From contig NZ_JAAMQM010000001.1 of the NCBI RefSeq assembly GCF_013523055.1, positions 248,001 to 312,000 on the forward strand: a stretch of 64,000 bases of DNA, written 5' to 3'. The notes beneath the pieces were generated by a model. That model did not search any database, was not told where the DNA came from, and saw only the letters and a program-made list of their open reading frames with translations. Each line of letters opens with the position of its first letter. Within the stretch, counting starts at the first letter, position 1. The position numbers and the translations under genes are program-made. Shown piece by piece: positions 48,221 through 55,658 of this stretch. Source of the stretch: Pseudomonas capeferrum (GTDB lineage: Bacteria; Pseudomonadota; Gammaproteobacteria; Pseudomonadales; Pseudomonadaceae).

Positions 48221-49599
48221 CAGTGCCTCCCTTTGCTGGCATAGCGCGAAGCCAGGTTCGCGACCTTGACCGGCTGCTCGACGGGTTCAGGTTTCCAGCC
48301 AGCAGCCAGGTTCTCGAATCGGTTGTACTGACCCAGGAAGGCAGCGCGGACGGTACCGGTCTCCACGTCACGGCCTTTGCCCACGATGATCTCGGCGATG
48401 CCCTTCTGGTCGGTGTTCTCGTTGTAAACTTCGTCGCGGTAAACGAAGAGGATCACGTCGGCGTCCTGCTCAATGGCACCGGATTCGCGGAGGTCAGATG
48501 GGACGGGGCGCTTATTCGGGCGCTCTTCGCACTTGCGGGACAGCTGGCTCAAGAGCACAACCGGGATACCCAGTTCGCGCGCCAGCAGCTTGCAACCACG
48601 GCTAATGCTGCTGACTTCCTCAGTCCGGTTGCCTCCGTCGCCTTCCATCAGCTGCAGGTAGTCGACCATCAGCAGGTCCAGGCCGTAACGCATCTTGTGG
48701 CGGCGAGCCATGGAGCGGATGCGGCCAACAGTGGCGCCAGCACGGTCAGCAATGAACAGATTCGCCTGCTGGATCTTCTGCGTCGCTAAGCCGAGTTCCA
48801 TGCCATGGGACTGGCATGCCGCGCCGTTCTTGATCAGGTTGAGAGGAATACGCCCCTCGGAAGCTATTGCGCGGTCGAGCAACTGCCCCTTGCTCATCTC
48901 AAGGCTCACGACGAGGGCTGACTTACGCTGGCGAACCGCGGCATCAATGACGAAACCCATGGCGAGAGTGGTCTTGCCCATAGCAGGCCGCCCAGCAACG
49001 ATGATCAGTTGCTCGGGCTGCAGGCCGCCCAGCTTCTCGTCCAAGTCATCCAGGCCAGTGGAAAGGCCGATCAAGGTCTCGCCCCGGACATGGCGGTCAT
49101 GTCGCTCCTGCCACACTTCCAGCTGGTCAGCCATCAGGTCGCCAGCTTTGACCACCTCGTCACCGTCACAGCCGGAGTCGATTGCCATGGCTGCGGCCTG
49201 GACGGCTGCGATCTTCGCTTGGACGTCGCCAGCACCCTGGGCGATCTCGAGTGTTTGGGTGCTCAAGTCATACAGGGCCCGCTCAATCGCCCTCTCCCGG
49301 ACGATCCGCGCATAGCCGCCGGCGTTCGCCACGCTTGGGGTGTTGGCAACCAGGGAGCCGCAATGACCGAGTGCGAGGTCGCCGTTGCTCAGCATGCCGA
49401 TGTGGTCGGACACGGTCAGCAGGTCTACTGGGCGACCAGCGGCACGCAGCTCCATGATGCCGCGATAAACCTCGGCGTTCTCAGCGAAGTAGAACGACTC
49501 CGGAGCCAGGTCATCGGACAGCGTGTCGATCAGTTCAGGACGCTGGAGCATCGCGCCCAGCAGGCCGTGTTCGGCTTCGGCGTTGTAGGGTTCACGCAT
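48220..49599 (-). CDS. dnaB: Replicative DnaB-type helicase
   Basis: The 459-residue protein has the DnaB N-terminal domain (YNAEAEHGLLGAMLQRPELID) and the RecA-like C-terminal domain, with Walker A AGRPAMGKTTLA, Walker B LLMVDYLQLM and the arginine-finger region RELGIPVVLLSQLSRKCE followed by DLRESGAIEQDADVILFVYRDE. It loads at the phage origin with the neighbouring initiator. The stop-start overlap with the initiator gene is 8 bp. This replaces lambda P. Confidence 0.93.
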   Translation of the reverse strand: MREPYNAEAEHGLLGAMLQRPELIDTLSDDLAPESFYFAENAEVYRGIMELRAAGRPVDLLTVSDHIGMLSNGDLALGHCGSLVANTPSVANAGGYARIVRERAIERALYDLSTQTLEIAQGAGDVQAKIAAVQAAAMAIDSGCDGDEVVKAGDLMADQLEVWQERHDRHVRGETLIGLSTGLDDLDEKLGGLQPEQLIIVAGRPAMGKTTLAMGFVIDAAVRQRKSALVVSLEMSKGQLLDRAIASEGRIPLNLIKNGAACQSHGMELGLATQKIQQANLFIADRAGATVGRIRSMARRHKMRYGLDLLMVDYLQLMEGDGGNRTEEVSSISRGCKLLARELGIPVVLLSQLSRKCEERPNKRPVPSDLRESGAIEQDADVILFVYRDEVYNENTDQKGIAEIIVGKGRDVETGTVRAAFLGQYNRFENLAAGWKPEPVEQPVKVANLASRYASKGRH

Positions 49600-50278
49600 T
49601 GTAATTGCCCTCCACGACCTTCACGAAGTTGGCTGGGGCAATCAGCCAGTCGAAGGTGGCTCGGAAAGGCGCACCGCCATTTTTCCCAGCAGCACGACCC
49701 ATCAGGAATTCCGACTGAGCGACGGCGCCGAAGTACTCGGTCCAGAAATCAAGGCTCTGGTGAACATCACTCTGGTTCCATCGAGCGCGGAGTTGTTTCT
49801 TCCGAGCCTCGGATACCAGAACCACGGTTGGCAGTGCAGGTGTGAGCAGTCGGTTGAACAAATCCACGATGTCCTGAACCGGGCATGACGGCGATCGCGG
49901 AACGCGGTTGCCAGTAGGTGACGGTTCACCTGACGGTTCCCTTACGGTTCTGGGGGCACCTGGTGCCGGGGTATCCGGCATATCCTGCCGGGGTGATGGG
50001 GCATCTGGTGCCGGGGGGCATTTGCTGCCGGGGGCATATCGTGCCGGGGTGACCGAGTACCAGGTAGAGCGGCCGAAACGCTGATTGCTGGTCAACAGCC
50101 CCGACTCTTCCAGCCAGCGCAGAGCATTACGGACGGCGCGCTCTGACAGGCAGGTGCGTACACCGATCGTGGCAACGGAAGGCCAGCAAACACCCTCATC
50201 GTTGGCGTTATCGGCCAAGGAGATCAGGACAGCCTTCTGCGCAGGGCTCATGCCTTCCAAGGGCCAGCAGGCACTCAT
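49592..50278 (-). CDS. Replication initiator (lambda O-like arrangement)
   Basis: The 228-residue protein has an N-terminal winged-helix (GMSPAQKAVLISLADNANDEGVCWPSVATIGVRTCLSERAVRNALRWLEESGLL), typical of phage replication helix-turn-helix proteins. A Pro/Ala/Gly-rich linker follows, then a C-terminal domain (QSLDFWTEYFGAVAQSEFLMGR, FRATFDWLIAPANFVKVVEGNY) that in relatives contacts the helicase. The linker is encoded by five 17-bp iterons, so the origin is probably inside the gene, as in lambda O. ATG 50278 is used; an upstream in-frame ATG lacks a ribosome site. Confidence 0.8.
   Translation of the reverse strand: MSACWPLEGMSPAQKAVLISLADNANDEGVCWPSVATIGVRTCLSERAVRNALRWLEESGLLTSNQRFGRSTWYSVTPARYAPGSKCPPAPDAPSPRQDMPDTPAPGAPRTVREPSGEPSPTGNRVPRSPSCPVQDIVDLFNRLLTPALPTVVLVSEARKKQLRARWNQSDVHQSLDFWTEYFGAVAQSEFLMGRAAGKNGGAPFRATFDWLIAPANFVKVVEGNYNA
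49955..50049. repeat. Five iterons, probable replication origin
   Basis: GGCAYMTSSTGCCGGGG occurs at 49955-49971, 49977-49993, 50000-50016, 50017-50033 and 50033-50049. Each contains the near-palindrome GGCA...TGCC (perfect in the first: GGCACC-T-GGTGCC). They lie in the linker of the initiator gene. Confidence 0.75.
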
Positions 50279-50289
50279 GATGATCGTGC

Positions 50290-51039
50290 TCAATTGCTTT
50301 GCTCCAGCTGGTAGGAAGCCCAAACGCCAGCGACCCACTGCACGCCCTTGGCCGTGAACCGCGCTTGTGCATACGCATGACCATTGGTGTCACTGGTACC
50401 GGTTTTGAGTTCGAAGCGCTTCGCGGCCTGGTGCTGGCTGCACGGGGTCAGGACGCCGCCGAGGTAGTACATGACGCCCTTGTCCAGCAGCATCTGTCGG
50501 AATTGGCGTTCGTTGGCCTTGAGTAGCTTGGCCACCTGGCGGAAGCTCATGGAGCCGGACGCTTGAACGTATTGGTCGACGAAGGCTGCCTTCGGTGCGG
50601 CGATAGCCAAGGCTTGGCTGGCTGCTTGCTGGCGCTCGTATTGCTCAGCCCAAGCACGGGCGGCGACTGCAGGACTGGAGAAATCAGGCAGGGTCGCAAT
50701 CACCCTCCCATTGCCCTCCTCCAGTTCGCGCCAGCGCTTGATCACAGCCATTCGCATTCCAGCGCTGTAGCCAGTCAGAAGGCAGTCCGTGTGCTCACGG
50801 TCGAGTAGATATTCAGTTTGCTGACGGTTCATGCCGTCCAAATAGATGCCCTGAAAAGTCAGGACATCTCTCTTGAGCTCGGCAAGCAAGCTACGGATGT
50901 CGGCCTTGACGTTGTCATGGCGCTTTCCGGTCAGGTCGGCGATCTCACGCGAAGACATCACCTGACCCGCGAGTGCTGGTGATCCGCTCAAAGCTGGCGC
51001 TCCCACCTGGGTATTGATTGCATCGACTGCTCTGTGCAT
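50290..51039 (-). CDS. Rha-like / KilAC antirepressor
   Basis: The 249-residue protein has an N-terminal phage regulator Rha-like domain (VMSSREIADLTGKRHDNVKADIRSLLAEL, FQGIYLDGMNRQQTEYLLDREHTDCLLTGYSAGMRMAVIKRWRELE). Its C-terminal ANT/KilAC domain (ASGSMSFRQVAKLLKANERQFRQMLLDKGVMYYLGG ... ARFTAKGVQWVAG) is a two-domain plan shared with phage antirepressors. It is the first gene behind the leftward promoter after cro and lies just before the initiator gene. Confidence 0.85.
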   Translation of the reverse strand: MHRAVDAINTQVGAPALSGSPALAGQVMSSREIADLTGKRHDNVKADIRSLLAELKRDVLTFQGIYLDGMNRQQTEYLLDREHTDCLLTGYSAGMRMAVIKRWRELEEGNGRVIATLPDFSSPAVAARAWAEQYERQQAASQALAIAAPKAAFVDQYVQASGSMSFRQVAKLLKANERQFRQMLLDKGVMYYLGGVLTPCSQHQAAKRFELKTGTSDTNGHAYAQARFTAKGVQWVAGVWASYQLEQSN

Positions 51040-51065
51040 AATCGACCTCGTTGAAGTTGTTGAAG

Positions 51066-51091
51066 AAACCGCCCTGCCAGGCGGTTTTTTT
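51066..51091. terminator. Hairpin with T-run between antirepressor and cro
   Basis: ACCGCC and GGCGGT (plus flanking A-T pairs) form a stem around CTGCCA, followed on the plus strand by seven T. For leftward transcripts it is only a hairpin, so it may rather stop antisense or readthrough from the left. Confidence 0.6.
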
Positions 51092-51273
51092 ATGCCTGCG
51101 ATTCGGGTACTGGACGAATGAACAGCAGGAAAGGCTGACTACTGGCGCAACGCCATTTGGTTGATAATTTGTTCAGGTTGAGCGGCACGAACCTGAGCCG
51201 TAGACGCGGTGTGCGAATTTGCGCGATCTGTCCCATGCCTCCTCCACTCAGCGCACCGTAATGCTGGTAATGG

Positions 51274-51474
51274 TCAAGCTACGAGCGGGTAGAGATCGGG
51301 GCGAAGCTCATGGCGCGAGACGCCAGTAGCTTTCTCGATTGGAAGTACATGGCGAGCGGGAACACCTCTGACTTTCCAGTAGGAGACCGCCATAGGGGTC
51401 ACGCCCAAGATCTGAGCAAGGGCTTTGCCGGAGCTGGCAGCCAGGATTGCGCGCTCGAGAGGTGTGGGATTCAT
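51274..51474 (-). CDS. cro: Cro-like repressor
   Basis: The 66-residue protein (MNPTPLERAILAASSGKALAQILGVTPMAVSYWKVRGVPARHVL) is a YdaS/Cro-type helix-turn-helix, with GKALAQILGVTPMAVSYWK as the DNA-reading unit. It is divergent from the CI gene across an 83-bp region containing palindromic operators. It should be expressed on induction and turn off repressor synthesis. ATG 51474 gives the standard start; no longer start has a ribosome site. Confidence 0.82.
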   Translation of the reverse strand: MNPTPLERAILAASSGKALAQILGVTPMAVSYWKVRGVPARHVLPIEKATGVSRHELRPDLYPLVA

Positions 51475-51515
51475 AAACAGTCCGCCGTCGGCGAATAAAC
51501 ATGCGTCAACGATAC

Positions 51516-51530
51516 GTTTATTTAATAAAC
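51516..51530. promoter_or_regulatory. CI/Cro operator
   Basis: GTTTATTTAATAAAC is a perfect 7+1+7 palindrome. AATAAAC/GTTTATK half sites recur at 51494-51500, at the CI start (51554-51560) and in the rightward promoter region (53168-53210). Confidence 0.75.
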
Positions 51531-51557
51531 AGCGCAAGCCCGGTAAACTTTGTGTTT

Positions 51558-52274
51558 ATGACTAATGAAAATTCAGGCGACCGTCTGCGCAAATTGCTGG
51601 AAGATTTCCAGCTCACGCCCACGGAAGCCGCGCGATCTTTCGGGATCACTACTCAAAATTTGAATAACTGGTTCAGTCGAGGTATCCCCTCGCGCCAGCT
51701 CCTTCCGGTCGCGCGCCAGCTAAAGGTGCGTCCAGAGTGGTTGAGCACCGGTGAAGGGGATCGCACTGCCGATCCTGTTACAATCGAGTCCAATGCGTCA
51801 TATATCGGGCCTCTCGCTCCATGGGATGACAACACCCCATTGGATGATGACGAGGTATATGTGCCGTTCCTCAAGGAAGTGGAGTTGTCGGCTGGACAGG
51901 GCCGCACAGCGGTTGAGCAATCAGCGACCAGAAAACTCCGATTCGGGAAGCAAACTCTGCGCAAGCAGAACGTGCAGCCCAGCGAGGCCATATGCGTAGC
52001 GGTCAGCGGGAACAGCATGGAGCCAGTCCTCCCCGACGGTAGCGTTGTGGGCGTCGACAAGGGCAGCACCACTGTCGTTGACGGCAAAATGTATGCTCTC
52101 GACCATGGCGGTCAGCTTCGGGTCAAGACGCTCTATCGTCTCCCAGGGGGCGGAATTCGCATGCGCAGCTACAATCGCGAAGAGCATCCAGATGAGGAAT
52201 ATTCGGGCGAAGATATGATCGATAAAGAGATCCTGATCCTGGGCCGCGTGTTCTGGTCATCTGTCCTCTGGTGA
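51558..52274 (+). CDS. cI: CI-type repressor with S24 autoprotease
   Basis: The 238-residue protein has an N-terminal HTH (TEAARSFGITTQNLNNWFSRGIPS) and a C-terminal LexA/S24 domain. S153 (GNSMEPVLPDGS) and K190 (QLRVK) form the catalytic dyad and A112-G113 (SAGQG) the cleavage site. RecA filaments should trigger self-cleavage and induction. No Shine-Dalgarno sequence precedes the ATG. A TAAACT -10 candidate ends 8 bp before it, so the maintenance message may be leaderless, as lambda cI from PRM. Confidence 0.92.
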   Translation: MTNENSGDRLRKLLEDFQLTPTEAARSFGITTQNLNNWFSRGIPSRQLLPVARQLKVRPEWLSTGEGDRTADPVTIESNASYIGPLAPWDDNTPLDDDEVYVPFLKEVELSAGQGRTAVEQSATRKLRFGKQTLRKQNVQPSEAICVAVSGNSMEPVLPDGSVVGVDKGSTTVVDGKMYALDHGGQLRVKTLYRLPGGGIRMRSYNREEHPDEEYSGEDMIDKEILILGRVFWSSVLW

Positions 52275-52341
52275 CTGCTGTCACATAGCCTGGATTTGAT
52301 GGGATGCGCGTTGACGGCAGGGTAGAATCACCGGCTCAGTA

Positions 52342-53067
52342 ATGAAACGGAACTTCCCTATGCTGCTTCTCCGCGCTTTTGCAGTCCTTTGCGTTTTCTC
52401 AGCTCTTGGTGGGTGCGCTTTTGGCCAGAAGATCGACTACCGCCAGTCGAGCCCCTACCTAGCCGTCAGATCCGATAAACCTATCGAACTTAGCGTCGTT
52501 GACGAGCGACCCTACGTCTCTAGATCCGGCAAGAACTCGACCTTTGTTGGGCGGATTAGAGGCCTCTACTACAACCCTTTCAACGTGAATACGTTATCAG
52601 GCAGTCCGCTCTCAGCTGATATACAGGAGGCTGTACGGAGTGCCCTTGCCAAGTCTGGCGTCAATACTGTCGTCTCATACGCCGCTACCAGCGCGAACCC
52701 AGGACAGAAGCTCTTGGTGCTCAAGTTGCGGGAATGGAAGATGGACGCTTACATGAAGGTCCGCTTCGATTACGACATTACAGCGTCTGTACTCGACGAG
52801 CATGGGAAAGAGCTAGCCTCCAAGACTGCGAAGAACAGCGGCCAGGTTACCAATGTCATTGCCGCAGGAACCGACGCTTTGGGCGAGGTGCTGAATTCTA
52901 ACGAGGTGGTAAACGCCCTCTCCTCCAAACCTATAGAGACCTTGCCAGCACCAGCAACAGTGGCTGAACCCGCCGCCTCTGCTTATGACCAGTGCATGCG
53001 CCGCATTGCAAAGATCTCTGACTCTGCCCTACGCACCTCGTCCATGAGCATGTGCGACGACATCTAG
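52342..53067 (+). CDS. Lysogenic lipoprotein in rex position
   Basis: The 241-residue precursor has a signal peptide (LLRAFAVLCVFSALGGC) with lipobox LGGC. The mature domain resembles YajG-like lipoproteins (DKPIELSVVDERPYVSRSGKNSTFVG, LSADIQEAVRSALAKSGVNT, LLVLKLREWKMDAYMKVRFDYDITASVLDEHGKEL). It follows cI in the same direction and ends in a terminator before the rightward promoter, so it should be expressed in the lysogen. This is the place of rexAB in lambda. It may change the cell surface or exclude other phages. Confidence 0.75.
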   Translation: MKRNFPMLLLRAFAVLCVFSALGGCAFGQKIDYRQSSPYLAVRSDKPIELSVVDERPYVSRSGKNSTFVGRIRGLYYNPFNVNTLSGSPLSADIQEAVRSALAKSGVNTVVSYAATSANPGQKLLVLKLREWKMDAYMKVRFDYDITASVLDEHGKELASKTAKNSGQVTNVIAAGTDALGEVLNSNEVVNALSSKPIETLPAPATVAEPAASAYDQCMRRIAKISDSALRTSSMSMCDDI

Positions 53068-53090
53068 TAACTCAGTCTAAACAGCCCTCC

Positions 53091-53118
53091 AAGCCCGCCA
53101 CCGTGCGGGCTTTTTTTT
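53091..53118 (+). terminator. Terminator of the cI-lipoprotein transcript
   Basis: AAGCCCGC and GCGGGCTT form an 8-bp stem with loop CACCGT, followed by eight T. It separates the lysogenic transcript from the early rightward operon. Confidence 0.9.
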
Positions 53119-53167
53119 GCGCCTGCGATTTAGTACGGCGCCCCCGATTTTCTCAAGCCATAAACCT

Positions 53168-53211
53168 AATAAACAAATTGTGTTGACGAGTTTATAAACG
53201 TGTTGTTTACT
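53168..53211 (+). promoter_or_regulatory. Early rightward promoter with operators
   Basis: TTGACG (53183-53188) and TTTACT (53206-53211) are spaced 17 bp. The palindrome GTTTATAAAC (53190-53199) lies between them, with AATAAAC (53168-53174) upstream and GTTTAC (53205-53210) over the -10. These match the operator half sites near cI, so CI would silence this promoter. No gene is seen from 53212 to 53527; this 300-bp leader could hold antitermination signals. Confidence 0.7.
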
Positions 53212-53480
53212 AGACTCAACGAGACGCCTGGCGCCTCAGGCCGCAAGGCCACCGCTCTTTACACAATCAGACGTGACCACCGCGACGCACCCAGGCCATT
53301 ACCTGGGTCGGAAAAAGCTAAGCCGCCGCCCATGCAGGCACTGGATACCTGCCGGACTCGCCATATCGCGAGGACGCAAAGCTGCATTGCCACCCGTAAG
53401 AGCATCGAACACGAAATGTGCGACGACGGGCAGAGGTGGGGAAGCCCGGCATACGGTGCAGCTAGACCAGATATTCACTG

Positions 53481-53520
53481 AAGCACCTGGGAGACCGGGT
53501 GCTTTGGGAATCCATAGGAG
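53481..53520 (+). repeat. Early-gene leader element 1
   Basis: A perfect 7-bp hairpin AAGCACC/GGTGCTT with a 10-nt loop is followed by GGGAATCCATAGGAG and the ATG at 53528. Related leaders stand before 54107, 54810 and 55061, and a weaker one (GGGAAACCAACC at 53831-53842) before csrA. Confidence 0.55.
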
Positions 53521-53527
53521 CGACACC

Positions 53528-53791
53528 ATGCGAATCAATGTTTACAGCCAAGAGCTGACCACTGAGGTGGTCGAGATCCAGAAGAGATCGAACACCGGCC
53601 TGACCTACAGCGCAGTGCAGCTGATCCTGCACAGCAGCGACAGGCTGCACCACCCGCCTGAAGACGACGACCGCAGCGCGGTTACCTTCTGGCTTCCCAA
53701 GTCGCAGGAACGGCGCGGCCAACTCGCTGCGACCTTCGAGCGGATGGCTGATCTGGTGATGAGGGCGCCATCAGAAACCGGATTGGACTGA
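53528..53791 (+). CDS. First gene of the early rightward operon
   Basis: The 87-residue protein (MRINVYSQELTTEVVEIQKR..., LTYSAVQLILHSSDRLHHPPEDDDRSAVTFWLPKSQERRGQL) has a strand-rich start and a helical end. It is a type commonly found as the first gene after the immunity region in Pseudomonas prophages. ATAGGAG precedes the ATG. The function is unknown; a regulatory role is possible from position. Confidence 0.65.
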   Translation: MRINVYSQELTTEVVEIQKRSNTGLTYSAVQLILHSSDRLHHPPEDDDRSAVTFWLPKSQERRGQLAATFERMADLVMRAPSETGLD

Positions 53792-53855
53792 TACAGATAT
53801 CACCGATTGACCTGCCACCGCGGGCCAGACGGGAAACCAACCAAGGAGCAGGACC

Positions 53856-54041
53856 ATGCTGATACTCACCCGCAAGGTAGGCGAAACGATCGTGATCAAC
53901 GATGAAATCCGGGTAACCGTCCTGGGCATCAAGGGAGGCCAGATTCGTCTTGGCGTCGAGGCGCCATCGAACGTGGCGGTGCACCGCGAAGAGATCCACC
54001 AGCGGATCAAGGCCGAGGCAGCTGCCACCGAGGCTGCTTGA
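53856..54041 (+). CDS. csrA: Phage-borne CsrA/RsmA
   Basis: The 61-residue protein [20 protein letters not shown]... is a full CsrA: strand 1 LILTRKVGE with the RNA-contact Arg/Lys, [17 protein letters not shown], and VAVHREEI with the second RNA-binding face (R44-type Arg in HREEI). CsrA dimers bind GGA motifs in leaders and block or aid translation. AAGGAG precedes the ATG. It lies second in the early operon, so it should be made right after induction or infection. Confidence 0.95.
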   Translation: MLILTRKVGETIVINDEIRVTVLGIKGGQIRLGVEAPSNVAVHREEIHQRIKAEAAATEAA

Positions 54042-54053
54042 ACCGATTTCCTC

Positions 54054-54095
54054 GATGCCCTTCCCCCGAGGGGCATCCGGGAAATCAACCCACCG
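54054..54095 (+). repeat. Early-gene leader element 2
   Basis: A 7-bp hairpin GATGCCC/GGGCATC with a 10-nt loop, then GGGAAATCAACC and CCGGAG before the TerB start. The stem and loop lengths match those of element 1. Confidence 0.6.
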
Positions 54096-54106
54096 GAGCA
54101 ACACCC

Positions 54107-54544
54107 ATGTTTGGAAAGATATTCGGCAAGAAAGGTCGTGAAGCCCGCGCTGCAATGCAGGTGGTGCAAAACCGCGACCTGATGCAGGCGATCGTCTACG
54201 GCGCCTTCTACGTTGCCGCAGCTGATGGCGACATCAGTGAAGATGAGTTGAAGAAAACCGAGAAGCTCATCGCCAACACCCCGCAATTGAAAGGCTTCGG
54301 TCCTGAGCTATCCAACACCATGGATCGCGCCGAGAAAGACTTCCATGACGGAGGCCATCGCATCCTGCGCATGAATGCCGAGAAGGAGCTAAAGGACCTG
54401 GCGCACTCGCCGGAAGAAGCCGCAACCGTCATCAACGTCATGCTGACCATCGCCGAAGCGTCGGGAGACATCGACGACAAGGAAATGGCTGTGCTGGAGA
54501 AGGCGGCCAAGCTGATGGGCTTGAGTCTCAAGGACTACCTGTAA
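54107..54544 (+). CDS. TerB-family protein
   Basis: The 145-residue protein (AIVYGAFYVAAADGDISEDELKKTEKLIANTPQLKGF, EEAATVINVMLTIAEASGDIDDKEMAVLEKAAKLMGLSL) has two TerB-type helix repeats, each with an acidic AAADGDI/EASGDID motif near the membrane-linked metal site of the family. TerB-like proteins occur in many Pseudomonas phages and are linked to tellurite resistance and phage defence; the real role here is unknown. A leader hairpin lies upstream. Confidence 0.88.
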   Translation: MFGKIFGKKGREARAAMQVVQNRDLMQAIVYGAFYVAAADGDISEDELKKTEKLIANTPQLKGFGPELSNTMDRAEKDFHDGGHRILRMNAEKELKDLAHSPEEAATVINVMLTIAEASGDIDDKEMAVLEKAAKLMGLSLKDYL

Positions 54545-54762
54545 TGCGAGCGTCAGCCAAGAAAGCAACCATGGCCGGCATGTTCGCAATCGCCCTGGTT
54601 GCTGCCCTGCTCTGGCTGATCCTTCGCGCAGTCGACTGGGGCTTGTGCTCCTGGTATGGCACGCAGACCGAGCGGGAGACGCGCTTTGCGGCCTTCGTAG
54701 GTTGCATGGTCAAGACCAGCTCCGGATGGGTACCACGATCTGAGCTGCGTACCCAGCAGTAG
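54544..54762 (+). CDS. Small membrane protein
   Basis: The 72-residue product starts in the TAATG overlap with the TerB-family gene and has one membrane helix (AGMFAIALVAALLWLILRAVDWGLC) with a soluble end. Coupled translation with TerB suggests that the two act together, perhaps as a membrane anchor. The function is unknown. Confidence 0.65.
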   Translation: MRASAKKATMAGMFAIALVAALLWLILRAVDWGLCSWYGTQTERETRFAAFVGCMVKTSSGWVPRSELRTQQ

Positions 54763-54763
54763 A

Positions 54764-54805
54764 GGATAGCCCTGGCAACGGGGCCATCCAGAAATCAATA
54801 GGAGG
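54764..54805 (+). repeat. Early-gene leader element 3
   Basis: GGATAGCCC and GGGCCATCC pair with one internal mismatch around a short loop; AGAAATCAATAGGAGG follows before the ATG at 54810. Confidence 0.5.
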
Positions 54806-54809
54806 CAGG

Positions 54810-55001
54810 ATGGTCACCCCCGCAACCAAGACCGTCTGCCTGACGGTACGCGAAGCCGGTACCAAAATCATGGAGCTCCAAAGGAGCCCGCTTCTCGATG
54901 GCTTGCTCTACGCGGCTCACGTGCTGTCAGGCGCTGAGCGCCTGGAGCTGATCGCGCAACTTCAAGCAGTGCACGACGAGCTAGAGGCGCGTTTTCGATA
55001 G
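54810..55001 (+). CDS. 63-residue helical phage protein
   Basis: The product (TVCLTVREAGTKIMELQRSPLLDGLLYAAHVLSGAERLELIAQL) is mostly helical and ends in EARFR. AGGAGG lies 6 bp before the ATG. It is flanked by leader elements on both sides. The function is unknown. Confidence 0.6.
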   Translation: MVTPATKTVCLTVREAGTKIMELQRSPLLDGLLYAAHVLSGAERLELIAQLQAVHDELEARFR

Positions 55002-55007
55002 CCGCTT

Positions 55008-55053
55008 TCGCTGATGGGCTTTCAGCGATGGCCAAATGGGAAATCAATCGGAG
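55008..55053 (+). repeat. Early-gene leader element 4
   Basis: A perfect 7-bp hairpin TCGCTGA/TCAGCGA (loop TGGGCTT), then GGGAAATCAATCGGAG before the ATG at 55061. Confidence 0.6.
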
Positions 55054-55060
55054 ATCAATA

Positions 55061-55450
55061 ATGACTCAACTAAATCAACTATTTGAGCGCCTATCTTCAG
55101 CCTTAAAAATCCAGGCGCAAGCGGCGATGCGAATAGGGGAGCTGAAGGCGCAAACCCTCGAGGCGGAGGATGTGCTGTACTCGGCGCAAAGCGCTGTTCG
55201 AGACGCCGAGCACGCCATACGGCTTGAAGCTGCTCAAGGATGTTTCGGCGACCTTCCTGTCAACAAACTTGAAAAATCCGAGAAAGAAGTAGGTGGCAGC
55301 GATGGGCTGACAGTAAAGGTAGAGATGCCTGAAGCAGACGATGAAGAAATTCAGGCCCTGGTGAGCGGTATTGTAACCGCTGCGTGCGATGCCATTGTAA
55401 AGCGCCTCCAGCTCTGCGCCGAAGACGCTGTTAAGCCTACCGGCGCTTGA
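55061..55450 (+). CDS. 129-residue helical phage protein
   Basis: The protein (LFERLSSALKIQAQAAMRIGELKAQTLEAEDVLYSAQSAVRDAEHAIRLEAAQ, then DEEIQALVSGIVTAACDAIVKRLQLC) is a helical, probably coiled-coil product. ATG 55061 follows GGAGATCAATA; an earlier in-frame GTG-like start is inside the hairpin leader. It converges with a zinc-ribbon gene, overlapping by 14 bp. The function is unknown. Confidence 0.6.
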   Translation: MTQLNQLFERLSSALKIQAQAAMRIGELKAQTLEAEDVLYSAQSAVRDAEHAIRLEAAQGCFGDLPVNKLEKSEKEVGGSDGLTVKVEMPEADDEEIQALVSGIVTAACDAIVKRLQLCAEDAVKPTGA

Positions 55451-55658
55451 AGCCAAGTTTAGAGAGGCTTTTTGATAGCTCCTCTTTCATCTTTCTGGCC
55501 TGTTCTGCTGCGGCCTCCCGAAGTCCCTGTTGAATATCCTGCTTGCTTCCAAGCAAGGCGCTGCAGTCTGAGCACCGAACCATCTGGTCCGACTCTCCCT
55601 CCTCCGGAATAACAAGCTTGTCGCTTCCGCACGCCTTACAGGTTGCTTTGATATCCAT
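55437..55658 (-). CDS. ECs_2282-type zinc-ribbon protein
   Basis: The 73-residue protein (MDIKATCKACGSDKLVIPEE..., VRCSDCSALLGSKQDIQQGL) has CxxC...CxxC knuckles followed by a helical, basic end (ARKMKEELSKSLSKLGF). This matches the small zinc-binding family named after ECs_2282. AAGGAAATC precedes the ATG. It faces the early operon and thus needs its own promoter, like lysogenic cargo. Confidence 0.7.
   Translation of the reverse strand: MDIKATCKACGSDKLVIPEEGESDQMVRCSDCSALLGSKQDIQQGLREAAAEQARKMKEELSKSLSKLGFKRR

Noticed and set aside
49009..49845. 278-codon plus-strand frame opposite dnaB
   Set aside because: Shadow frame with His/Gln/Arg-rich composition and no start signal.
49955..50049. 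Closely spaced direct repeats, as in a CRISPR array
   Set aside because: Units are 17 bp, nearly contiguous or overlapping, with 0-6 bp between them and no spacers; they lie in a coding linker and fit iterons.
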